From contig NZ_CP014545.1 in the NCBI RefSeq assembly GCF_001586275.1, positions 62,001 to 126,000 of the forward strand: 64,000 nt of DNA, given 5' to 3'. The position numbers were made by a program, and so were the translations under genes. Numbering within the stretch: position 1 is the stretch's first letter; every line of letters starts with the position of its first letter. Under the pieces are notes generated by a model, which saw only the letters and a list, made by a program, of their open reading frames with translations, ran no database searches and was not told the origin of the DNA. Of this stretch, positions 9,082-17,112 are shown in pieces. The DNA is from Sphingorhabdus sp. M41. GTDB lineage: Bacteria; Pseudomonadota; Alphaproteobacteria; Sphingomonadales; Sphingomonadaceae.

Positions 9082-10049
9082 GCCGTGGCGAGCAAGGCCT
9101 CGCTGATCTCCCAGAGCCGCTCTGCATCTTCGTCTACGGTAATATGTGGTGCGCAATGCTCATAGGGCAGCGAATCCTCGCCCATCAGTTGGGCGACATC
9201 GCAATCTTCGCAATAGACGCCCGGCATGTCGTCGAGCAGCGGTGAAGTGGCGGCCCATAAGGTAGTGGTGCAGCCCTGTGTCGGTGTTTTGAAGATTTCG
9301 GCAACCGCCGCTGGCACGGTGCCGTCCTCGTTGAGCCAGCCGAGTGCGATCTGTTCTTCTTTGGGCAGATGGCGTTGCAGCGGGGTGAAAATCCCGCCCG
9401 GATGGACCGAAAAAGCACGGCCACCGAAGCCCTGTATCCGTCGGCTGAGCGCATTGGCGAACAGGGCGTTGGCGCTTTTTGCCTGAGCATAGGCGACCCA
9501 TTTGTCATAGTCGCTATTTTCAAACTGGATATCGTCCCACAATATGCCGTTGCGTTTGTGAGCGACGGACGACAGCGCGACGACGCGCGGGGAACTAGCT
9601 TTTTCCAGCAGCGGCAACAGCGCCTTGGTCAGCGCGAAATGGCCCATATGATTGATGCCGAACTGGCTTTCCCAGCCGGGTCCGACGCGGGCCAGCGGAC
9701 AGGCCATTGTTCCGGCATTGTTGATCAGCAGATCAAGCGCCTCGATGCTGTCATAGACCGAAGAAGCGAAGCCGCGGACCGAATCAAGATCTGCGAGATC
9801 CATTTTTGCCGACGAGATATCACCCTCGATGGTCGAGAGATTTTCCTCCGCCTTGGCCGGATCACGGACCGGTACGATCACCGTGGCACCAGCGCCCGCC
9901 AGCGCCCGGGTGGTTTCCAGACCGATCCCGGAATAGCCGCCGGTAACAATCGCGGTCTTGCCGGTCAGGTCGATGCCGGCGAGCATCTCGTGCGGTTCGC
10001 TTCTGGCGTGAAATCCCGATCCGAGCGGTTTCTGGTCTGCTGCTGCCAT
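9078..10049 (-). CDS. Short-chain dehydrogenase/reductase of retinol-dehydrogenase-like type
   Basis: This is a 323-residue classical SDR. It has TGGYSGIGLE (cofactor loop) near residue 36, NNAG near 107, a catalytic Ser in ALSSVAH and YAQAK as the YxxxK active site. The arrangement, including VHPGGIFTPLQRHL, is that of the retinol dehydrogenase/WWOX-like group, oxidising or reducing an alcohol or ketone with NAD(P). The substrate is unknown. It is the first gene of the SDR-DUF5818-GNAT operon. A dispersed palindromic repeat lies between its start and the ald stop. Confidence 0.88.
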   Translation of the reverse strand: MAAADQKPLGSGFHARSEPHEMLAGIDLTGKTAIVTGGYSGIGLETTRALAGAGATVIVPVRDPAKAEENLSTIEGDISSAKMDLADLDSVRGFASSVYDSIEALDLLINNAGTMACPLARVGPGWESQFGINHMGHFALTKALLPLLEKASSPRVVALSSVAHKRNGILWDDIQFENSDYDKWVAYAQAKSANALFANALSRRIQGFGGRAFSVHPGGIFTPLQRHLPKEEQIALGWLNEDGTVPAAVAEIFKTPTQGCTTTLWAATSPLLDDMPGVYCEDCDVAQLMGEDSLPYEHCAPHITVDEDAERLWEISEALLATA

Positions 10050-10072
10050 GTTGGTCTGTCCTTTCCACTAAT

Positions 10073-10143
10073 CCGTTCGTCCTTAGCCTGTCGAAGGACA
10101 ACTTTCGTCCGAGAGGCGTGGTTCGACAAGCTCACCACGTGCG
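10073..10143. repeat. Dispersed palindromic repeat (REP/MITE-like), copy 1
   Basis: Two imperfect inverted arms (AGCCTGTCGAAGGAC and GTGGTTCGACAAGCTCACCAC) form a long hairpin between the SDR start and the ald stop. The same core, TGAGCCTGTCGAAG, recurs at 13516-13586. This palindrome family is common between genes in sphingomonads. Confidence 0.75.
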
Positions 10144-10171
10144 GATCAAACAACCTGTTCTCCAATCAGAT

Positions 10172-11293
10172 CTAAGCCTTCAATCCCACAATCTCCGACA
10201 CCGGCATATAGTCATAGCCCAGATCCTCGGCGACTGCCTTGTAGGTCACATGACCATTCCAGACGTTCAGCCCTTCGGCGAGATGGTGATCCTCGCGCAG
10301 CGCTATTTCCCAGCCCTTGTTGGCGATGGCCAGAGTATGCGGCAGGGTCACATTGTTGAGCGCATAGGTCGATGTCCGCGATACTGCGCCCGGCATATTG
10401 GCGACGCAATAATGGACGATATCGTCGACCACATAGGTCGGATCTTCGTGGGTGGTCGGCTTCGAGGTTTCGAAACAGCCGCCCTGGTCGATCGCCACAT
10501 CGCATAGCACCGAACCGGGACGCATGGTCGACAGCATGTCGCGGGTCACCAGCTTGGGTGCTTCTGCACCGGGAATCAGCACGGCGCCGATCACCAGATC
10601 AGCCTCGGCCACACATTCGGCCAGATTGGCCTTGTTCGAGAAGCGCGTCTTGGCGCGCGATTCAAAATGGGTGCCAACCGATTCCAGCACGTCCGGATCG
10701 CGGTCGAGGATCGTTACATCCGCACCGAGACCGGCGGCCATTTGCGCAGCGTTGAAACCGACCACACCGCCGCCGATAATCGTGACCTTGCCGGGAGCCA
10801 CGCCGGGCACGCCGCCAAGCAAGATGCCGCGGCCGCCATGAGCTTTTTCCAGCGCGGTCGCGCCGGCCTGGATCGACATGCGTCCGGCGACCTGGCTCAT
10901 CGGCTTGAGCAAGGGCAGGCCACCAGTGCCGGTGACCGTTTCATAGGCAATGCAGATTGCTTTGGATTTCACCAGATCGGCGGTCTGTTCGGGATCGGGC
11001 GCAAGATGGAGATAGGTGAACAATATCTGGCCTTCACGCAGCATGGCGCGCTCGACCGGCTGCGGTTCCTTGACCTTGACCACCATTTCGCATTTTTCGA
11101 AGATTTCGGCCGCGGTCGAAGCGATTGTGGCGCCTGCATCGACATATTCGGAATCTTCCGCGCCGATACCCAGTCCGGCGCCGGTCTCGACCAGCACATC
11201 ATGGCCGTTGGCGGTCAGTTCGCGGACCGATTCGGGGGTCAGGCCGACCCGATATTCGTGATTCTTGATTTCTCTGGGGGTACCAACGCGCAT
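10172..11293 (-). CDS. ald: Alanine dehydrogenase
   Basis: The 373-residue protein has the full family length. The N-terminal pyruvate-binding part begins [20 protein letters not shown], with the catalytic Lys region (VKVKEPQ) near residue 74 and the catalytic His in YLHLAPD near 95. The Rossmann loop [20 protein letters not shown] is near 173. It interconverts L-alanine and pyruvate plus ammonium with NAD, in the cytosol. It stands alone between a dispersed repeat and the cyclophilin genes; no Lrp-type regulator is adjacent. Confidence 0.95.
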   Translation of the reverse strand: MRVGTPREIKNHEYRVGLTPESVRELTANGHDVLVETGAGLGIGAEDSEYVDAGATIASTAAEIFEKCEMVVKVKEPQPVERAMLREGQILFTYLHLAPDPEQTADLVKSKAICIAYETVTGTGGLPLLKPMSQVAGRMSIQAGATALEKAHGGRGILLGGVPGVAPGKVTIIGGGVVGFNAAQMAAGLGADVTILDRDPDVLESVGTHFESRAKTRFSNKANLAECVAEADLVIGAVLIPGAEAPKLVTRDMLSTMRPGSVLCDVAIDQGGCFETSKPTTHEDPTYVVDDIVHYCVANMPGAVSRTSTYALNNVTLPHTLAIANKGWEIALREDHHLAEGLNVWNGHVTYKAVAEDLGYDYMPVSEIVGLKA

Positions 11294-11379
11294 GGAGGAG
11301 CTCCTGTTCTGACGAGTCTAACGGACTATCATTACCAGCAAATGACGGAGGGCGCGAGACGCTTTGTAATATTATTACC

Positions 11380-12366
11380 CTATTTTGAAACTTTCCTAAT
11401 CGGCACCGGCACGGTGCAGATATTGCCATAGCCGCCATGGGCCCCGATATATTGCAGCAGCGCCGGACTATAGCTGGCGAGATATTCATAGGCGGGCTGT
11501 TCGGCGAGAGACAATTCGCTGGCCAGCCGGATCGAGACAATCTCGATAAATTCCGACTTGTCGGCGTAGAAGCCGCCCGGATCGGTGCCGAGCGGCAGAT
11601 TCTGCAAATGCTCCAGCCCGTCGATCACCCGTCCGACCATGCCGAAGGTCGTGTCGAGGCTGCGCGCCGCTTCGCCGGTGATCACCGACATTTCCGCGCC
11701 GCTTCCGGTGTCCGGTGGATCATAATGGGCAGGGGACAGCGCACCGCGACAGGTCAGCGGATAATATTTCGTCTCGCCGTCGACGGTCTTGCTGCCAATC
11801 GGCCAGCCGCCGCCGAAACCGACTTTCGCGCCATAGCTTTCATAGATGATCTTCATCAGCGATCGGATCGCAGTGCCCTGATACTCATTGCTATAATCGA
11901 CCGCTGCCTTCAGCGCCGCCATATCGGTGTCGCGTCTGGCACCCAGCGCGGCGTTATAATATTCGCTCTCCGGCACGGTCTCGAGCCCTTTGGGTGGTGC
12001 CTTGGCATCGGGATTGCCACCGAACTGGGTGACGAAATCCTTGGCGACGCGGTAGATTTTGGTGCCGTCCCACCAGCGGGTACGGGCAAGGGTGCGGACA
12101 TTGCGAACATGGCCGCCGGAAAGCTCGGGCGGGAGTAGCTGGATCACCGCCTGACGTTTGCTCCCGTCTGCCGTGTCGGGCAGGGTGAGGACCATCAGGT
12201 CGGTGAGCGGGATCGGAAGCCAATGGTCGGCTGGGGTGGAGGCGAGAATTTCTGCCGGCGTGGCTTGGGGCGTTTCTTCTTGTGCGAGCGCTGGAGACAC
12301 GAGCGAAAAACAGGCTGCCGCAAGCGACCAAAATGCGATGCGCGCTGATCGAAGATGCTTTTTCAT
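11380..12366 (-). CDS. Exported cyclophilin-type peptidyl-prolyl isomerase, copy A
   Basis: The 328-residue protein has a signal peptide (AFWSLAAACFSLVSPALAQ, cleavage about residue 29). The cyclophilin region carries the catalytic-Arg context WWDGTKIYRVAKDFVTQFGG (equivalent to FHRVIPGFMIQGG), PDTGSGAEMSVITG and the closing FGMVGRVIDGLEHL. A long insertion (about 150-210) separates the halves, and Cys residues in PLTCRG and GNICTVPVP could form a disulfide. It should act on Xaa-Pro bonds of periplasmic proteins. It is about 40% similar by eye to the neighbouring copy B, pointing to an old tandem duplication. Confidence 0.8.
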   Translation of the reverse strand: MKKHLRSARIAFWSLAAACFSLVSPALAQEETPQATPAEILASTPADHWLPIPLTDLMVLTLPDTADGSKRQAVIQLLPPELSGGHVRNVRTLARTRWWDGTKIYRVAKDFVTQFGGNPDAKAPPKGLETVPESEYYNAALGARRDTDMAALKAAVDYSNEYQGTAIRSLMKIIYESYGAKVGFGGGWPIGSKTVDGETKYYPLTCRGALSPAHYDPPDTGSGAEMSVITGEAARSLDTTFGMVGRVIDGLEHLQNLPLGTDPGGFYADKSEFIEIVSIRLASELSLAEQPAYEYLASYSPALLQYIGAHGGYGNICTVPVPIRKVSK

Positions 12367-12537
12367 GCTGCTCTTTCCGCGTCGAACTTTACAAACTTTA
12401 CAGTGTTAAAGAAAAGAAAGCCTTCTCTCCCCGCGGAGCCGTCAAAATGCTGAAAATCAGGGAATGAGAAGGATGCTGGCAGGTCTATTGTCATGGCGTT
12501 GGTTTACGCATTTCCGCTGGTGTAGGAAAGATGACTT

Positions 12538-13497
12538 TCACTCTCCGCTCACCCGGCGCACCGGCACGGGAATATTGCAGATATCCGCTCCACCTGCTGG
12601 CACAATGAAAAACGGATCAAGCCGATTGGCCCGCGCATCGGCATATTTCGCGAAGCTGCTGCTTTCGGTATCGAGATATTCGAAGGCGGGAGATGCGCCT
12701 TCGGCAAGCGCGTCACCCAGCCGGATGGATCTAATCGGCACGCGCTTGCTGGCATCCTCGTAGAAACCCAATTGTCCCTTGCCGCGCGGCAGGCTGGAGA
12801 GATGCTCAATCCCTTCGATCACCCGCCCGATCACGGCAATGTTGCGATCGAGATGTCGCGGCGCATGGCCGATCACGGTGTAAAGTTCGGCACCGCTGCC
12901 GGTGTCGGGGGAATAATTGCGGCCGACGCCGACCGCACCGTAGCAGTGGACGGGCCATTTTCCCTGACCGTAGGCAATCTGCCAGCCCCCTTCGAAGCTG
13001 GTGATAATACTGTAAGCATCTTTTTCGCTCGCCGCGCTATCTAAAACGACCGCTCTTTTGCCATTATCTTCAGCGACATAATCACTCTCCGGCACCGTCT
13101 CCAACCCCTCCGGCAAAGCCTTCTGCCCGGTCTCGCCCGATTCCGGATTATCGTAACCGGGATCGCCCCATTGCACGACATAATTGTCCTGCACCCGGTT
13201 GATGCTGGTGCCGTCCCACCAGTGCGCCGCGGCCAGCTTGCGGATATTGCGGATCCAGCCCTGCGAAAACGGTTCGGGCATCAGCTGGATGACCACGCGG
13301 CGGGCATTGCCCTCGGCATCGGCGGCGAGGTCCATGACCAGCAGGTCGCTCGGCGCGATCTTCACCCAGTCGCTGGTCGGGGCTGCATCGACGATGGCAT
13401 TGGGGCTGGGATATTCAGACGTCGCGGTTTCTTGTGCGGAAATGGATGTCGAGCTCAACAGAGCGAACAGTGAAACAACGGCGCTGATTTTTCTCAT
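12538..13497 (-). CDS. Exported cyclophilin-type peptidyl-prolyl isomerase, copy B
   Basis: The 319-residue protein starts at MRKISAVVSLFALLSSTSIS, a good signal peptide (cleavage near SAQ). A reading frame extending up to 13548 would add MAVLRQAHHERN, which is a translated dispersed repeat and is rejected. It has the same layout as copy A: WWDGTSINRVQDNYVVQWGD with the catalytic Arg, PDTGSGAELYTVIG, IAVIGRVIEGIEHL and a C-terminal DICNIPVPVRRVSG. Enzymatic activity is inferred, because the active-site loop has an N in place of the usual aromatic before Arg. It lies 171 bases upstream of copy A on the same strand. Confidence 0.8.
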   Translation of the reverse strand: MRKISAVVSLFALLSSTSISAQETATSEYPSPNAIVDAAPTSDWVKIAPSDLLVMDLAADAEGNARRVVIQLMPEPFSQGWIRNIRKLAAAHWWDGTSINRVQDNYVVQWGDPGYDNPESGETGQKALPEGLETVPESDYVAEDNGKRAVVLDSAASEKDAYSIITSFEGGWQIAYGQGKWPVHCYGAVGVGRNYSPDTGSGAELYTVIGHAPRHLDRNIAVIGRVIEGIEHLSSLPRGKGQLGFYEDASKRVPIRSIRLGDALAEGASPAFEYLDTESSSFAKYADARANRLDPFFIVPAGGADICNIPVPVRRVSGE

Positions 13498-13515
13498 AAA
13501 GACATCCCCATAATT

Positions 13516-13586
13516 CCGTTCGTGGTGAGCCTGTCGAAGCACAGCCATTGACGCACCCGGTCCTTCGACAGGCTCAGGAGGAACGG
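13516..13586. repeat. Dispersed palindromic repeat (REP/MITE-like), copy 2
   Basis: The left arm (CCGTTC, then TGAGCCTGTCGAAG) and the right arm (CTTCGACAGGCTCA, then GAACGG) form a near-perfect inverted repeat of about 24 bp per arm. It shares its core with the copy at 10073-10143. It lies just upstream of the copy B signal peptide and creates a misleading N-terminal extension if translated. Confidence 0.85.
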
Positions 13587-13716
13587 ATCATTTTTCCAAC
13601 ATTCTGTTCACTGCGCACCCTAACGCGACACAATCGCTTGCGAAAGCGCGAATCCGGCATTAGGGAAGCGGCGCTGTCTGACATTCGACCGGATTCACGG
13701 GTCAGATGGTATTTGC

Positions 13717-13804
13717 GGAGCCGTGGCAGAGTGGTCGATCGCGCACGCTTGGAAAGCGTGTATAGGGCAACCTATCGAGGGTTCGAATCCCTCCGGCTCC
13801 GCCA
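13717..13804 (+). tRNA. tRNA-Ser (anticodon GGA)
   Basis: The 7-bp acceptor stem GGAGCCG/CGGCTCC, D-arm, anticodon stem CACGC/GCGTG with loop TTGGAAA (GGA at 13751-13753), long variable arm (TATAGG-GCAA-CCTAT) and TTCGAAT T-loop are all present. The CCA end is encoded at 13802-13804. The class II variable arm and anticodon identify a serine tRNA reading UCC/UCU. Confidence 0.96.
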
Positions 13805-13972
13805 TTCATCCTGTTCGTTCCGATTCGTATCCATGCGGAGAGCGACGATCCATGTCCAAGCCGCTCCCTTTCGTCGCGTAACGCGCGGACTTCGTTCGAA
13901 AAGGGCTAAGGATCGGAAGGCTGCAGGATGAGGTCGTCAGCATTCGGCTGGCGAAAATCCGTCTGGTTGTTA

Positions 13973-14764
13973 TCAGGGCTGGCCAGGTTCCGGCGTGAAG
14001 CGGATGTTGCCTTTTGCCAGGCCGCGTTCGACGATTTCCAGACCGCCGGACTTGATCATCCATTCCAGCCGGTGATCCCGATATTCACGCTTGAACAGGC
14101 CCGCCTCTACTGCCCCCGCGACCTGTTCCATCCCGGCGAGGACCGCTTGTGCCGCCTCTTGCGCCGCAGCGACAGAGGCACGTTGGTTCGCCCGGACAAG
14201 CCAAGCGGCAAGCTTCGATCCAGCGGGCGGCGAATAGCCGAAGCCGCTCGCTCCGTTGAGGAAGGGCGCCGCGCATAGATCGCCCCAGCCGAACCGATCA
14301 CCCGCAAACCACTCGGCTTCGCCCAGCTTTTCTTCCAGCCAGCGATGATAGGCCGCGATCTGATCGGCCGCCGCGACTTCAATCCTCTCGGCGAGTTCAC
14401 CCGCGCCCCGCTTGAACCAGTGCAATTCTCCCAAACCCCAGACGATCGCCTCGAACTGGGTATCCAGCATATCCTCGATGGCGCGCTGCTTTGCCCGTTC
14501 GACGGGGCCTTCGGGAAGCAAGGCGGGTTCGGGCCACTTGTCCTCGATATATTCGAGAATGATGGTCGAATCGAAGAGACATGTATCGCCGTCTATCAGC
14601 GCCGGCACTTCCAGACGCGGGCTGGCATCGGCGAAGGCATCCGGCACCCCGCCCGCTCCGATGCCGTCGGGAATGCGCGTTTCATAGGCGATGCCCTTCT
14701 CGTCTAGGGCAATCTTGATTTTCTGCGCATAGGGCGAAAGCGGGTGGTCATAAAGCAATATCAT
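13973..14764 (-). CDS. Glutathione S-transferase family protein
   Basis: This is a 263-residue GST. The N-terminal thioredoxin-like domain begins MILLYDHPLSPYAQKIKIAL, with the Ser/Tyr region that activates glutathione and a cis-Pro loop LEVPALIDGD followed by FDSTIILEYIED. An all-helical C-terminal domain carries WFAGDRFGWGDLCAAPFL with the conserved N-capping Asp. It probably conjugates or reduces electrophilic substrates with glutathione. It lies next to the oxygenase/CoA regulon but no shared operator is seen upstream of it, so a link is only suggestive. Confidence 0.88.
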   Translation of the reverse strand: MILLYDHPLSPYAQKIKIALDEKGIAYETRIPDGIGAGGVPDAFADASPRLEVPALIDGDTCLFDSTIILEYIEDKWPEPALLPEGPVERAKQRAIEDMLDTQFEAIVWGLGELHWFKRGAGELAERIEVAAADQIAAYHRWLEEKLGEAEWFAGDRFGWGDLCAAPFLNGASGFGYSPPAGSKLAAWLVRANQRASVAAAQEAAQAVLAGMEQVAGAVEAGLFKREYRDHRLEWMIKSGGLEIVERGLAKGNIRFTPEPGQP

Positions 14765-14909
14765 GGGTGGTATTTCCTCTCAGCATGTTATTTTGGCCAG
14801 ACGCCTGGCGAGGCTCGCATCGGCTTTGTCGATGTTCGGACCGACCCCCATGAACGGCCTTTCCCGGCGCTCATGCAATACCGTTCGTTCCTTTCCGGAA
14901 GACGTCGAA

Positions 14910-15800
14910 TTACTGCCAGGCCGTGTTGCCCGGCAGGCCGAGCCTGAGAGCGGCCTGATAAGCTGGAGACTCGGTGTCGACTTTCTTGTCTGCCTGCCGT
15001 CCGATGAATTTCACCATCAGCCTCTCCGGTAGCGAGAGGTTCCATTCCGGACCGAGATCGAGCTTCTCGCGCACGATCGGCGGCAGGATGTCGACGGCGG
15101 CGCGGGCAAGCGCGCGGTGGATGAAGGCGGGAATCTGCGGGCGCGCCTTTCCGGAGGAAACGATCTCGAGGAAATCGCTGTTGATCTGATGCGGTTCGAA
15201 GCGCGGAACCAGACGCTCCATCATGACAAGGAAATCGGCTTCGGAATGGGGGATTTCGGTGACGCCGTAGAGTTTCGCGATTTCGTCGCCGCCGGTCCAG
15301 TAGTCAAGCTTCTCTTCCTCGCTCAGTTTGTGGACGAAGCGATCGTAGGCGGTAAGGAAGCCATATTGCGCGGTGGCCGAGACCCAGTCGAGCAATTCGG
15401 GATCTTGCGCGGTATATTTCTCCCCGTTCGGGGTTTCGCCGGCAACCTTTGCGTGCATCCGGTTGACTCCGCCGATCACCCGCTGCGCCATGCTTTTCGG
15501 GCCATATACACCCAGCATCGCCGCCATGCCGGTCCGTTGCGAGCGGCCGATAGGATCGACCGGATAGACCGAATGGTCCCACACGCCGGACCGGATGCGC
15601 GCGTCGGCAAATTCGAGCAGCACCGCAGCGACCCCGCCAATACCCATGGCAATGCTGTTCTTGAAGATGCGCCAGTGCATCGAACCGGGCGCGCAAATGG
15701 CTTCCTCGCCTTCCGGCCTGGTGAAGTCTATCTTTGTCGGAGTCGTGCTCTTCTGATAGGTTCTGGTTGCCGGTTTTGTGATCGACGCATGTTCGTTCAT
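14910..15800 (-). CDS. MpaB/DUF2236-type oxygenase-like protein
   Basis: The 296-residue protein matches the DUF2236 family, which includes the fungal oxygenase MpaB and the rubber oxygenase Lcp. The family stretch is seen as RMHAKVAGETPNGEKYTAQD, DPELLDWVSATAQ, AYDRFVHKLSEEEKLDYW and ALARAAVDILPPIVREKL. His116 in RMHAKV is retained. The usual WVHAT His, a presumed haem or metal ligand in many members, is Ser141 here (codon 15378-15380). No signal peptide is seen; a hydrophobic stretch is at residues 50-64. It is divergent from the acyl-CoA dehydrogenase at 15883, with a TetR-type operator in the gap. Function as an oxygenase is inference. Confidence 0.75.
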   Translation of the reverse strand: MNEHASITKPATRTYQKSTTPTKIDFTRPEGEEAICAPGSMHWRIFKNSIAMGIGGVAAVLLEFADARIRSGVWDHSVYPVDPIGRSQRTGMAAMLGVYGPKSMAQRVIGGVNRMHAKVAGETPNGEKYTAQDPELLDWVSATAQYGFLTAYDRFVHKLSEEEKLDYWTGGDEIAKLYGVTEIPHSEADFLVMMERLVPRFEPHQINSDFLEIVSSGKARPQIPAFIHRALARAAVDILPPIVREKLDLGPEWNLSLPERLMVKFIGRQADKKVDTESPAYQAALRLGLPGNTAWQ

Positions 15801-15845
15801 GATGCCTAGGCCCTTCGCGCGGAGTTGACGTTATGGCGAAAGATG

Positions 15846-15861
15846 TTATCAGAACTGATAA
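15846..15861. promoter_or_regulatory. Putative TetR operator O1
   Basis: TTATCAGAACTGATAA is a perfect 7-bp inverted repeat with a 2-base spacer. It lies between the divergent MpaB-like and acyl-CoA dehydrogenase genes. The same motif recurs at 18232 and 18941, around the TetR gene. Confidence 0.8.
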
Positions 15862-15882
15862 ATGATGGCAAACGGATATAGT

Positions 15883-17112
15883 ATGAACCTCGATTGGTCC
15901 CCCGAAGACAAGGCATTTGCAGCCGATCACGCAGCGCTGCTCGAACGCGAGCTAACAGAGGATATCCGGGATGCCGGGCGGCATGCGACTAGCGTCTATC
16001 CCGACCACGAAGCCTCGATGGCGTGGCAACTGAAACTCAATGCAGCCGGTCTTGCGGCACCGCACTGGCCGGTCGAGCATGGCGGCAAGGAATGGAGCGT
16101 TGCCCAGCATTATCTCTACGCCAACGAAAAGGCGAAAGCAGGCGCGCCTTCGCTTTCGCCGATGGGCATCCATATGGTCGCCCACGTTATCGCCGCCTTT
16201 GGCACGCCCGAACAGAAGGATTATTTCCTGCCGCGCATTCTCACCGGTGAGGTGTTCTTCTGCCAGGGCTATTCCGAACCCAATGCCGGCTCCGATCTCG
16301 CTGCACTGCAAATGAGCGCCATTTCCGATGGCGAGGATTTTATACTCAATGGCTCGAAAATCTGGACCACGCATGCGCAGGAGGCGAACTGGATCTTCTG
16401 CCTCGTGCGCACCAGCAGCGAGGGCAGGAAACAGCAGGGTATCACGTTCATTCTGGTGCCGATGGACCGGGATGGCATAACCGTACGCCCCCTGACCATG
16501 CTGTCGGGCGAAACGGTGCAGAACCAGGTCTTCTTCGACGATGCCCGCGTGGCCAAGGCCAATGTCATTGGCGAAGTCGACGAGGGCTGGCGGGTGGCGA
16601 AATATTTGCTCGAGTTCGAGCGTGGCGGCTCGGCTTATTCGGCGGGCCTCAGGATTCGCGCGCAGGCAATTGAAAAACATGCGCTTGCACAGATGCGGGG
16701 AGACCGGCCGTATCACGAGCATGGCGACTTCGCCCAGCGGCTGGCGCGGGCCATGATCCGGATCGATGTCCTCGAAGTGCTGGAGCTGAAGCTGCTGTCA
16801 TCGGCTGGCCGGGGCCAGAGCGTGGGCGCCATGTCCTCCCTGATGAAGATCATGGGCACCGAACTGGCACAACATCTGACCGAACTCGCGCTCGAGATTG
16901 CCGGTCCGAGCGGAAGCGTGTTCCAGCCGCATCCGACTCGGCCAGGGGCAGACATTCCCGACTATCAAGCCCCCGAGGACGGATATGTCTCGGGCGAAAC
17001 CTGGCAGGCCATTGCGCCACTGCAATATCTCAACGAGCGAGCGGGTTCTATCTATGCGGGTTCAAACGAGGTGCAGCGCAATATCCTCGCCAAGGCCGTA
17101 CTCGGCCTCTAG
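15883..17112 (+). CDS. Acyl-CoA dehydrogenase, FadE26-like (flavin-bearing) subunit
   Basis: The 409-residue form starts at MNLDWSPEDKAFAADH. An upstream ATG at 15862 abuts the operator and lacks a ribosome site, so 15883 is preferred. The FAD/substrate signatures are CQGYSEPNAGSDLA (about residue 125), GSKIWTTHAQEA, the LLEFERGG motif that carries the likely catalytic Glu in this subfamily, and IYAGSNEVQRNILAKAVLGL at the C-terminus. The MCAD-type YEGT Glu is replaced by Ala. This resembles the catalytic subunit of heteromeric dehydrogenases that act on bulky acyl-CoAs. Its likely partner is the tail-to-tail gene at 17109, sharing the CTAG of both stop codons. Confidence 0.9.
   Translation: MNLDWSPEDKAFAADHAALLERELTEDIRDAGRHATSVYPDHEASMAWQLKLNAAGLAAPHWPVEHGGKEWSVAQHYLYANEKAKAGAPSLSPMGIHMVAHVIAAFGTPEQKDYFLPRILTGEVFFCQGYSEPNAGSDLAALQMSAISDGEDFILNGSKIWTTHAQEANWIFCLVRTSSEGRKQQGITFILVPMDRDGITVRPLTMLSGETVQNQVFFDDARVAKANVIGEVDEGWRVAKYLLEFERGGSAYSAGLRIRAQAIEKHALAQMRGDRPYHEHGDFAQRLARAMIRIDVLEVLELKLLSSAGRGQSVGAMSSLMKIMGTELAQHLTELALEIAGPSGSVFQPHPTRPGADIPDYQAPEDGYVSGETWQAIAPLQYLNERAGSIYAGSNEVQRNILAKAVLGL

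Noticed and set aside
13717-14000. tRNA-Ser as an integration site for a genomic island
   Set aside because: No integrase gene is next to it and I saw no repeat of the tRNA 3' end elsewhere in the window.
13806-14063. Open frame (85 codons, minus) between the tRNA and the GST gene
   Set aside because: It overlaps the 3' end of the GST gene, has no ribosome site and its peptide is Arg/Ser-rich shadow-like.
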